Below, piece by piece: positions 55,575-64,000 of a stretch of 64,000 bases of DNA (the stretch's first letter is position 1; every line of letters starts with the position of its first letter). The DNA is from Trileptium ribeirensis. Lineage: Eukaryota; Nematoda; Enoplea; Enoplida; Thoracostomopsidae. The translations under genes were made by a program, and so were the position numbers. The notes under the pieces are model-generated. The model had not been told where the DNA came from, did no database searches, and was given only the letters and a program-made list of their open reading frames with translations. The stretch lies in the NCBI GenBank assembly GCA_030248225.1, contig JASANE010000631.1, positions 1-64,000 of the forward strand, in the 5' to 3' direction.

Positions 55575-55999
55575 TAGGGTTGCACCGGATATCCGGTATC
55601 CGGCCGGATATGGCCTATCCGGTATCCGGCCGCATTTTTTGTTATCCGGGCCGGATACCGGATAATTCGTATATGCATCACTCACACTTTCTGGAGTTGC
55701 GGGCCGCAGGAATACATGCATCGATGACATGCATTAGCGAAGATTAGTCGACGAGATGCAAAGGTGGCCTGCTATACGGTGTTTTGTGGTACTTTGCGAT
55801 GTTCGACTTGATCTATCTATATACGTAGATATCAGATACTACTTAGGGACCGACCTGCTGCCGCTGACTCCCGAAAGCAGCAAATACATCCAATCCAAAG
55901 GACTTCGGCGCGAACGCCTCGAAGCCGCCGTTACAAAACAGTGTAGTATAGCGCTTACCATAGGAATTTAGCAGCAATCGGCTTCTTCCCCGGTTGCGG

Positions 56000-56449
56000 T
56001 CACCCACTAGCAGTATGCTCGCCGTTGATGATGACGCCTGGAACAAACAAAGACACAGCGGCAGCAGCAGATGTGAATGGCATTGGAGCTGGAGCAGAGC
56101 TCGTCGATGCTATTTCTTCCATGTAGTCGTGCAACTTGCTGCCCTTAACTTTCTTAGTTGCTGGCTCTTGGGCAGAATTATCTTCGGCATCGGCGCTGGT
56201 CTCTCTTGCGCCATGAAGCATACCCAACAGCTTGCAGGAATGCTCTTGAGCGGCATTTTTTGGAAAAAAAACCGTCTTTATATCTTGGTACTAATACTAA
56301 TACTGTCCGAAATTCGTTCAGCGGTATGTCCGCCTGGAAAGTATCGCGTGTGCAACACGACATTGGTACGTTCGAAGTTGTCAGAGATGGCATGTGCAGT
56401 GAGACTGATAAATTGATCATTGTTGACGCTCGAAGTCCATGTGTCATTC
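56000..56449 (-). pseudogene. hAT transposase fragments after the N-terminus
   Basis: In frame with the N-terminal part but after a TAA stop: WTSSVNNDQFISLTAHAIS and TRYFPGGHTAER, the start of the hAT RNase-H-like catalytic region. The frame breaks at an A-run (about 56,262-56,271). Then PATKKVKGSKLHDYMEEIAS resembles the linker just before the C-terminal dimerisation domain, so most of the catalytic core is deleted. 55,665-56,000 holds only scrambled C-terminal pieces. Confidence 0.75.
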
Positions 56450-56451
56450 AT

Positions 56452-56988
56452 TTAGTTTGTGAAACTAACACCGTTTGAATCCTGTAGTCGTACTTTGATC
56501 GTCGCTACGACTTTTTCATAGATATCTGGGATGAGATTTTCGGTAAAATACTTTCGGCTTGGAACATCATAGCGAGGTTCAAGGCACGTTAAAAGTCTTT
56601 TGAAACAGATATTTTCAACGACTGAAAACGGTTGACTATCGACCACAATCATTTCGCCAACGCGCAGATGAACACGCCTAGCTTTATCACTGTTAATATC
56701 CCAGAGCTGTCGGCGCGTTAGTGCATCGACTATTGTTTGCTGGGACCTCGGGTGTGCCGGCATGGGTCTTTTTCCCTCTTCTCGCTCTTTCGCCGCCTTC
56801 GTGCTCATAGCTTCAAACTGGTTGAAAACCTGGTGGTGCTGTTTTAGATGGTTTTTCAAACCAGAAGTCCCGAAATCTTTGGGGGTCTTTCCCCCACGGG
56901 AAATCATTTTACTGCAACTTTTGCACTTTGCATACGTATCGGTTGAGTTATTAACTTCATAAAACTTCCATATTACAGAACTAGCCAT
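56452..56988 (-). pseudogene. hAT transposase N-terminus with BED zinc finger
   Basis: From the Met at 56,988 (chosen because upstream codons enter the terminal repeat): SSVIWKFYEV, CKSCSKMISRGGKTPKDFGT and LKNHLKQHH form a BED finger (C-x2-C ... H-x4-H), which binds DNA ends. RSQQTIVDALTRRQLWD, PFSVVENICFKRLLTCLEPR and IPDIYEKVVATI follow the usual ZBED/hAT order. It ends at a stop before the catalytic domain. Confidence 0.93.
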
Positions 56989-57151
56989 TTTACTTTTATA
57001 TTCCGCACTAAAACTAAAATAGTTTAGAGAGAATATTTTTGTCACATTTGACAATTATCCGGCAACCGGTATCCGGTGTCCGGCCGGATAATGAAAGCCG
57101 GATATCCGGTATCCGGCCCAATCGTGTATCCGGTGCAACCTTATATAGCAC

Positions 57152-57430
57152 CCTCGTGTTTCCTCGATTCAAAATTCGAAAATTTGTCCTGGCGTTCGGG
57201 GCGGATGAAAAGTTTCACTTCGGTGGTTTCGGGCATGGGAAATTCATCGCCGGTGTTGGTTTTGCTCTGCGACACATGGTTCTATGGGTACGGGGTTATG
57301 GTGCCCCCATGGTTCGTCAACCCACATTCCTAATCTTATTGTGATGTCCTGACAGGCTGATAGATTGGACTTGGCTGTTTTCGTGAATTGGAAGACTTAT
57401 TGCCGGTGTTGGTTTTGTTCTAACTTGTGC
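57152..57430 (+). repeat. ~355-bp tandem array, right part
   Basis: Continues the interrupted unit with CCCTCGTGTTTCCTCGA, AAGTTTCACTTCGG and GGTGTTGGTTTTGCTCTGCG, then a partial unit (GTGATGTCCTGACAGG, GCCGGTGTTGGTTTTG). Confidence 0.8.
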
Positions 57431-57503
57431 GGTATTTTGTGATATCCGCATATAGCATATCGACGTATGCTATCGAGAGCTAATTGGCTGTGCACACAAA
57501 ATG

Positions 57504-57797
57504 CGTAGGTTTACCTATGCCGCACTACGTTCAGCAATATCGATAGAGTTACTAACTATATCTTGTGTTCGAACAGAAGTTTGGCGATTTTTACTTTGCA
57601 GAAATTCGGTTCTCTAATGCCTATAAAGCTTGTTATAGATTATTTAGTGTGTGCGAACCAATTAAATGTTACAAGCAAATCGGTCCCATAGCTAAGATCT
57701 TAATGTTCACGGAACTTCCGTAATTCAAATTCGGCAAAGCTTAGGTGTACCTATGCTTCACTAGGCTCTGCAATCTCGATAGAGTTACTAGTTAATA
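57504..57797 (+). repeat. Short direct repeat pair
   Basis: GTACCTATGC-CACTA-G-TC-GCAAT-TCGATAGAGTTACTA occurs in related form at 57,504-57,562 and 57,739-57,797, offset about 235 bp. Confidence 0.7.
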
Positions 57798-58036
57798 GTG
57801 AGTGTTATAGTTTAGATAGACTGCCACAGCTGTTTTGAGCACCAACTTACAAAATGAGCTAAATATCGGTAAAGTTGTTTGAATAGTTGAGAACATATAA
57901 ATTGTTATTGCGTGTTTGGGCATTTTGCAAGCATATAGAGGTTAAAGAGAATCCATATATATATATATAACTCGAGGTGTTGCAGAGATATTGTTGTTTT
58001 CGTTTGTTCTGTGTCTGTCCGTGGACCCGTTCATAA

Positions 58037-58505
58037 TTGAGCGGAGCTCGGCGAAGCCGAGCGAAGCGTTTTTATTTTCTGTCTGGGAGTATAAAGGTCG
58101 ATGTCCGTCCGTTCGTTCGGTCCGACGGATCTCAAGAACCACTGAACGGATTTTAAAAAACTTCTTTTTGTTTGAAAGCCTATCATGTCAGAGAGTGCAC
58201 CTGATATTTGGGATTAAAAAATTTTGAGTGGTTAATTAGTAATTAGATAATTAGTTAATTTTATGCAGCTAAAATAGAGAATTTTGCAATATTTATGTTA
58301 TTTATTGAAATAGAATCGTTTCGATCAAACCATTATAGGGTTTTTTGGGTCGAAGAATTCAAATATAATATTTTTACCAATGATAAAGCCCTATGCCCTA
58401 TGCAATGTAGTTACAAGAACATAAAATTGAGTACATTCGTAATGCCACAGCCCAAGCTCCGTTCACAAATATAGTTCCAGTACCGACTAGTCAGATTTTA
58501 CCCAC
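58037..58505 (+). repeat. Dispersed repeat family R1, copy 2 (copy 1 at 43,223-43,665)
   Basis: Same sequence as copy 1, with an extended left end AGCGGAGCTCGGCGAAGCCG. A TATATA run lies just upstream (57,955-57,968). Confidence 0.9.
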
Positions 58506-58612
58506 CCTTGCAGTGTTGTCATCCCTAACACAACCTAATTTGCGTGTGACAAAACATAAAACAGATTGTCTAAAGGCGCAGGCAACAACGTATATCCAAA
58601 TAAGTGACGCCG

Positions 58613-58708
58613 ATGGCTGAACCTAAACGTTTGAAAAAAATCTTGGTAGAATGGGGGTGGCGTCTAGAGGATGACGCCTTTGTAGTCAACATGCCGAAAT
58701 ACCTGTAA
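58613..58708 (+). CDS. Small open frame, function unknown
   Basis: 31 codons beginning MAEPKRLKKILVEWGWRLED and ending at TAA. The composition looks coding-like, but there is no recognised family, promoter or splice context, and it sits inside RPL37A intron 2. Probably chance. Confidence 0.15.
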   Translation: MAEPKRLKKILVEWGWRLEDDAFVVNMPKYL

Positions 58709-58719
58709 CACTTATCGTT

Positions 58720-60876
58720 CTAATTGCCGTAAAAGCAATATATGGCCAACCAACTAAAGAAGGGTTTTATGTTGGAAATCGGTGTTTCCGACTGTAAACC
58801 CACTGAACAGCATTGAAATACTCGTGCCATACTCCATATACCAAACCATTATATTCGCCGTACATAGGGTATTCGCCATTCTAGTCGGCACAATCGTCCA
58901 GAACAGTTTGTTCTATATTTCAGGATTCGTCTAAGCCCACTTTCCAGTATTTCAAGGATTAGCAGGATATGAATTTAGCAGATAGAAATATGGCGAACTG
59001 TTGTCTTATTTTGTCTGCAGTTGTCCTCGGTACGGCAATTTGTAAGCATTATTTAATGTGTCAGAGACGGATCAAGATTGCCGTGTCACTTCGCGACACC
59101 GGGTTAAGGTGTGTGACCCGGTACTGACATGGTCTGATTCAGAAGCGAAAGCACACTCCTCTGCACTGTACTCACCATAACAGGACAGCATCGTTTGCCT
59201 TCCAATTTGTCTGCTGTGCTCTTTTTCTTGGACCAATCTTAGTGACGAATCCTCTAAGTTCGCAGAAGAAACCTATCAGAACAGTGAGGTTACATCACAT
59301 ACGTATCCGATTCATACGCAAATTGTTCTAAACTGCTTTTAATTCATGTAAAAACGCATTCCAACGATGACAGCCGGGTTACAAAATGGTCTGCGAAATA
59401 TCCATTTTTTGAGGTACGGCGAATATCATTGAATTTTTAGAACATAATATCACAAGCAGTTTGTTGCTATCATGAGAAAAAAAACTGGTAAATTTGATAG
59501 AAATTTTACAAAAAAGTTGAAATGCACCTGTGATGTTTTGCCGCGAAAACCCGTCAGCTTCCATGACTACCAGACCTATTTTCTAGGATCTAGCAAGATT
59601 TGTTCTACGGCCTCATAATTCCAGGTTATTCCAGGACGCTACACTATATTTTGGAAATTTGATTTGTAGTCCGTAAACCCTTGAAACTTCTGAAAAGGTA
59701 TAATAGTCATATTGGGCTCTGGATGACGAGAAACCGTCGTAGCGTGCTTGACAACATACTATTCATTCTTAATGTGAAACCTCGTAATAACATGCCGAAA
59801 TTTGAAAAATCGATATTTCTGGAAAAGGGTCGACGAACCATACTTACTCACATCGGGTTAGGCAGTCATTCCACAAACTGCTATTCAGCAAAGGTGTAGA
59901 TCTCGATGAACTGATTGTGGTCTTTTTTCTATACCACGTTTCTGTTTCGAGATATGGGGTGCAAAACACTGGTATATACTCGTGTTGCCATATTTGGCAA
60001 AACGGTTTTAAAACAGTTGTTTTTGATATATTGACTATTGAGATGGGGTCAGAGTCCTTAACCATCATATAACGAGCACTCATCATATGTTTCATTGCTA
60101 CTCAACACAGTCGAAATTCATCCATCCGAAGTGCCGCCAGACAAAAAATTAATTTTCACGAGTTTTCCCAGCGCGTCCTCATCGATATCAGGAATTCCAT
60201 TCGGCCCGTTTCAATTAGTGCTTCATTTTTCCTAACAGTTGTACACCAGCATTGCAAAGAAACACAATGCGTGTCTCATATACCCATCGGAGAAATGAGA
60301 GACTTACAAAGAAAGTGGTGGATAATGGAAAACATCAAGTCGTGGTTAGGATCTATCAGATGCTTTGTAGCTTAGTCGTAAATCGGATACGGAATTTATG
60401 GTTCACGATGTTCGACAGATCTAATGAGATATTTTGAAATATATTCATTATCCTTATGTTTGTATGTTCATTTATTAGAAGCAGCGAAAATTAGCCGCTG
60501 AGTATATAATAATCAAAATATGACCTTAATATCCTTGCGGAATTGGCTATTTGTGTGAAAGTAACACTGTGTTTCACATTCCTGCTTGATATAAAAAACT
60601 TTATAATTCTGTTCTACAAACTTTTTTATAGCCCTCATGTCATTCTACTTGCCCGAACTACGAACCCATATTTTAGTGATTTTTAAATAGCGATAGTCTC
60701 CACCAGAAAACCGTGCCCGTCGTTTGCAAAGTCAAAACGTTAATGTATGCAGTTTACAATCTTAGCTAGCCCGGAGACATCAGAAATAACGTTTATTATT
60801 GAGCTACATACATAAAGTACTGCATAATGTTTTAAGTAAATTCAGCTGATCACATCTTAAATTTTTAATATTGTAG
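58720..60876. other. Unassigned part of RPL37A intron 2
   Basis: No gene or repeat family recognised; frames below 85 codons. Confidence 0.5.
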
Positions 60877-60959
60877 GATTCTATGAAAAGAACATGTGTT
60901 GGGATATGGAAGTGCAAAAGCTGCAAGAAAACAGTCGCTGGGGGCGCGTACGTTTATAG
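60877..60959 (+). CDS. RPL37A: RPL37A coding exon 3
   Basis: 27 codons plus two bases: [20 protein letters not shown] followed by AGGAYVY. This is the second half of the eL43 zinc ribbon (C-x2-C in WKCKSCKK) and the strongly conserved KTVAGGA motif. The acceptor is ATTGTAG. The split codon AG/C joins to exon 4 to give Ser, as in many animal eL43 proteins. GTATGG follows as donor. Confidence 0.95.
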
Positions 60960-61443
60960 GTATGGCTTTTGCTAGCTCCATATTTCAAAGGTGTCTTCAG
61001 TTAGTGATGTGTAAGGACCTTAGCCGATATGTTATACGTATACGTCGTCGTATGCAGAAATTATCAGCGACTTCGGAATATCCGGATATCCTGATGTTGG
61101 TTTTGTAGCCAGGTGAAAAATTTAAATAGTGGCTTCTCTCAGAAATAATCTGATTTATATAATTTTGCCAAGTTTTTTGTCAAAACTTGTCTTTCTTACA
61201 GAGTAGTCTAAACAGCATTCTTTAGGATTGTGTAAGCGATTGTTTATCGCCCAAATTTGCTTTCGAACAGCGCTTGATTTTTTTGTTTGTTTTGATTTTT
61301 TTGCAATTATGTTTATGGTACATTTTTAGTGTTGACAAATGTTTGAAAAATAATGCTACTGGATTTACTAAGCTTTGTAATTTAATCCATTGGTGTATTG
61401 TGTTGATTCGATTTGACTTTACTGAAAAAATAATCTGTTTCAG
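60960..61443 (+). other. RPL37A intron 3
   Basis: 484 bp, GTATGG ... TGTTTCAG. I looked for a C/D-box snoRNA, common in ribosomal protein gene introns, and found no paired C and D boxes. Confidence 0.9.
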
Positions 61444-61507
61444 CACAACTACGGCTGCCACTGTGAGAAGTACTATTCGGCGACTTCGCGAAGTTCTAAA
61501 AGACTAG
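61444..61507 (+). CDS. RPL37A: RPL37A coding exon 4
   Basis: Completes the split Ser codon and adds TTTAATVRSTIRRLREVLKD then TAG, the conserved eL43 C-terminus. With exons 1-3 this gives a 92-residue protein, the same length as human RPL37A, with no disabling change, so the gene is probably functional despite its TE-filled introns. No clear AATAAA is visible in the first 200 bases downstream. Confidence 0.95.
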
Positions 61508-62410
61508 AAAATTTGAGAAATATAAATAGTGTTAACGTTAATTTTTATAACTATACCAGTAATGTAATCTGTTAAACCTTGTTGCAAGTCGGTATGTTGA
61601 TGAGCGATCTCATAATTTTAGTAATTCCAAGTTAAATAACTGTTCAGTTATTGCCTTATAAGTAGATGAACGGAAAAGGCACCACAATATAGTAATTAAA
61701 TTTTGCTTGTCGAGTGCCTGGAAATGTAGTTAATCAATTTTTCAGCTATCTAAAAGTTGAAATGAGTTTTGACTAGAACCGAGAATATAACGACATTACA
61801 ATCCGTAGAGTCCCAGTAAAACGAATTTGAACAAGCGTATAAATAGTTTGAGCAAAAATAACCAACTAAGTTGCAGTCGGCTAGGTATCGTATAGAATGA
61901 GATCACTAATGACTGTCGAGTGAAGTGTTCTTTTACGTATTAATAATCTATTGTGCTTTATTGATGAATGTAGGTATTCATAACGAATTGATTTGTACGA
62001 CTAGCAGTACCCCGTAGCAAACTACTAATGCCTGGAGACAAGCATTATGATTCTGCCTACTTTAATAAAAGACCAGTCATTACCTCTGGCGAGTTTCTGC
62101 TACCATGTTCCTTCATCTGAAAGGTTTGTTGAACTCCTAAGGCGTGGTCTTTTTGTATTATCCCTTTGAAAGACACTGATAATACAAATAATGACATACG
62201 AAATGTAGCGGACCAAAATTTATTTGATTGATGTAGTGCACACAATTTTGAATTCACCTTTGAACCGTACAGTCACTGGTCGTTTTGGGTATCTTCCAGC
62301 AACCATCCAGAGAACCAAATTATTGAAATTTGGTTTGTTCGTCGATAGCGAATAAATGTAGTTAACATCTCGATTTCCACCTGTAACGCAAAAAGATTCG
62401 GCGACCCAGG
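61508..62410. other. Unassigned DNA downstream of RPL37A
   Basis: AT-rich; includes the RPL37A 3' UTR of unknown length. An ATTAAA at about 61,698 is a possible polyadenylation signal. The right part (about 62,250-62,410) may be LINE 3' UTR. Confidence 0.45.
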
Positions 62411-63190
62411 CTACAGCTCGGTAAGACAACCGGCAGCATGGAGGCGTGACTTGAAAGCGGTGATGGATGGAGCTGACACCACGGAGCCCGGTACCTGATT
62501 CCAGCCGTTAATGACACGATATGCGAACGAATAACGGGCACAGTCAAGTCTGGGATAGAGCATAGGTCGCAATTTGTATGCATGTCCTCGTCAGTTATCA
62601 TGGGGAGCGAACTCGAACCAATTACCGGTTGGGAAATAAACTACTGCGAACAGCGCTAAAGATCATGATCAAACCCGCTCGGTAGCGCCGAGTAGAAAGC
62701 GTCTGCAGTTTCAAAGCTCGTAAACTGTTTTCATACGAAATGTCTGACAAGCCCAATACCGTTTTTGTTGCACGACGTTGTACACGTTCAACAAGTTGAA
62801 TGTCTCGTTGATAATGAGGACACCACGTGCTTAAAGCATATTCTAGAATAGACTTTAGGATCGTCTTGTACAAAAGAAGAAACATTTCTTTATTGAGGAA
62901 CCTTAATGATCTTTTGATACACCAGAGGATATAATATGCCCGGCGTACTAAATCAGCGCAATGTAGAGGCGATTTCAAATCTGATGAAATAATAGCTCCC
63001 AGGTCCTTTTCTGGGCGTTTATTTGGTATTGTTTCATCTGCAAGTGTGTTTGTATGGCATGGATTTGTCCTTCCAAAATGGAGGCAAGACGACTTATGTA
63101 CACTAAATGACATACACCACATTGATGCCCATGCCCCAAAAGCATCTATCTCTATGTCTTTTGCGAATGAATACCAGTAAAGAGAAAATC
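62411..63190 (-). pseudogene. LINE 3' end (CR1/L2-like ORF2 C-terminus)
   Basis: The long frame reads DAFGAWASMWCMSFSVHKSS, KDLGAIISSDLKSPLHCADL, ILKSILEYALSTWCPHYQRD and LVERVQRRATKTVLGL. After a frameshift near 62,600 the end is YPRLDCARYSFAYRVINGWN and FKSRLHAAG with a TAG at 62,411-62,413. These are the thumb and C-terminal motifs of CR1/L2-like reverse transcriptases. The catalytic core is absent: 5'-truncated at about 63,190. Confidence 0.85.
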
Positions 63191-63199
63191 CCATGATGT

Positions 63200-64000
63200 T
63201 TATTTAAAAACCAGCCTAAGGAACTTAAAACTTACGTACTCTCAATCGTTTTAACTTTAATAGTTTTACACAGACAGCGCACTCAAAAGATATGGTAAAT
63301 GATAAAACTACATGGGCAACAGCTCGGAGGAAGGACCCCTTGCTCCGGCACCTGAGCCTCATTAGTTCGTCCCTGTGCGCTACCGACCTTAATAGGCTTA
63401 CGTACATGGTGGTCAGCTTTATCTGTCATTAGTACTGGAAAAGGGAGAGCTCGGGGAAGAGCAAAGAAATGAAGCTGTATGTAAGAAAAGCCCCTCTAGT
63501 GAGACCCTCATCGCGTACTGAATAGTTTCCTTCGAGGAAAAAGGGTGACCCAACAAGGTGATCGGAACATATCCATGCTGTATGCCGGAAAAACACCCAA
63601 AAAAAGGAAACGGGCATTAAAACGGATCTCGTGTGCTGCTCGCAGGACTTTCGGTTCACAAAGGCTCAACATACATCATGCAGGTTTTCGATCGAGGACG
63701 CACCATTTCGCTGGTGAGTCCAAATAATGTAGGTCAACCTAACGCTTCCTAGTAACATAAGCCTTGTGTTTTAAGGCGCAAAGGGGTCGTGACGTTTTGC
63801 CTTGACTAGTAGCCCCCACGAGCACATAGTCTAGATGCAGAATTACCGATTTAAACCTATGATTAACTATTTGACCGCAAGCAGTACAGACCTCACTGCT
63901 GTGTCCTGCGCCACCCGACGGTCAGGGCAAACCAGGCTTCTGTCCCACAATGCTTGGGAGGAAAACCAGGTCGCATCGCGAGCGTGCCCTGGGACGTCGC
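63200..64000. other. Unassigned DNA
   Basis: Overlapping short frames only; no recognised gene or repeat. Confidence 0.45.

Larger units (their letters stand above)
55575..57143 (-). mobile_element. Defective hAT transposon
   Basis: 1,569 bp. Terminal inverted repeats TAGGGTTGCACC / GGTGCAACCTTA (one mismatch), flanked by an 8-bp duplication with one mismatch, TATAGAAC (55,567-55,574) and TATAGCAC (57,144-57,151), as expected of hAT. Both subterminal regions hold many ATCCGG/CCGGAT words, probable transposase sites. The minus strand encodes a BED-finger transposase whose catalytic middle is largely missing. Confidence 0.93.
49325..60876 (+). other. RPL37A intron 2
   Basis: GTAAGT at 49,325 to ATTGTAG at 60,876, 11.55 kb. 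Contains a tandem array of about 355-bp units, an antisense env-bearing LTR element with a nested LINE tail, a hAT element, a copy of repeat family R1 and unassigned AT-rich DNA. Confidence 0.9.

Noticed and set aside
60960..61443. Possible intronic snoRNA in RPL37A intron 3
   Set aside because: AGTGATGTG and CTGA words exist but not as properly spaced C (RTGATGA) and D (CTGA) boxes with a terminal stem.

Overview
This is a transposon-rich piece of an animal nuclear genome, probably an arthropod. The animal assignment rests on one recognisable host gene, RPL37A (ribosomal protein eL43), split by GT-AG introns across about 45,004-61,507. The arthropod suggestion is inference: it comes from the mix of elements (Mag-type and CsRn1-type Ty3/gypsy, an LTR element with a baculovirus-F-like envelope gene, RTE and CR1/L2-like LINEs, a hAT transposon) and from the eL43 sequence. 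No CRISPR array, operon or bacterial-style gene is present.

Layout. 1-13,594: mostly unassignable DNA with old dispersed repeats, including two clusters of short GGTGT-N5-ACACC palindromes and the first arm of an approximately 1.7-kb inverted repeat pair (about 5.1-6.96 kb, partner at 18.6-20.3 kb). 13,595-18,627: a complete, recently inserted Mag-type LTR retrotransposon on the minus strand, with near-identical LTRs, a 5-bp target duplication (CATAC), one open 1,413-residue gag-pol frame, and a dense set of heat-shock elements directly upstream of the TATA box in its U3. 21,786-26,130: a decayed CsRn1-type gypsy element on the plus strand whose RT is split by a tRNA-derived insertion and whose integrase C-terminus is followed by a PWWP-like domain. 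26-39.7 kb: AT-rich DNA, an 811-bp tandem duplication, LINE debris, and a 32-bp minisatellite (about 1.1 kb). 39.7-43.7 kb: a decayed gypsy gag-pol cut off by a LINE tail and a dispersed repeat.

45.0-61.5 kb: RPL37A. Intron 1 (about 4.2 kb) holds a 5'-truncated RTE LINE with target duplication and two MITE-like elements. Intron 2 (11.55 kb) holds an array of about 355-bp units into which an antisense env-bearing LTR element (about 50,085-55,087) and a defective hAT element (55,575-57,143) inserted. The eL43 coding exons are intact and together would encode 92 residues. 61.5-64.0 kb: a LINE 3' end and unassigned sequence.

The strongest leads are the heat-shock-promoter-like LTR of the intact Mag element and the PWWP-like module at the end of a retrotransposon polyprotein.
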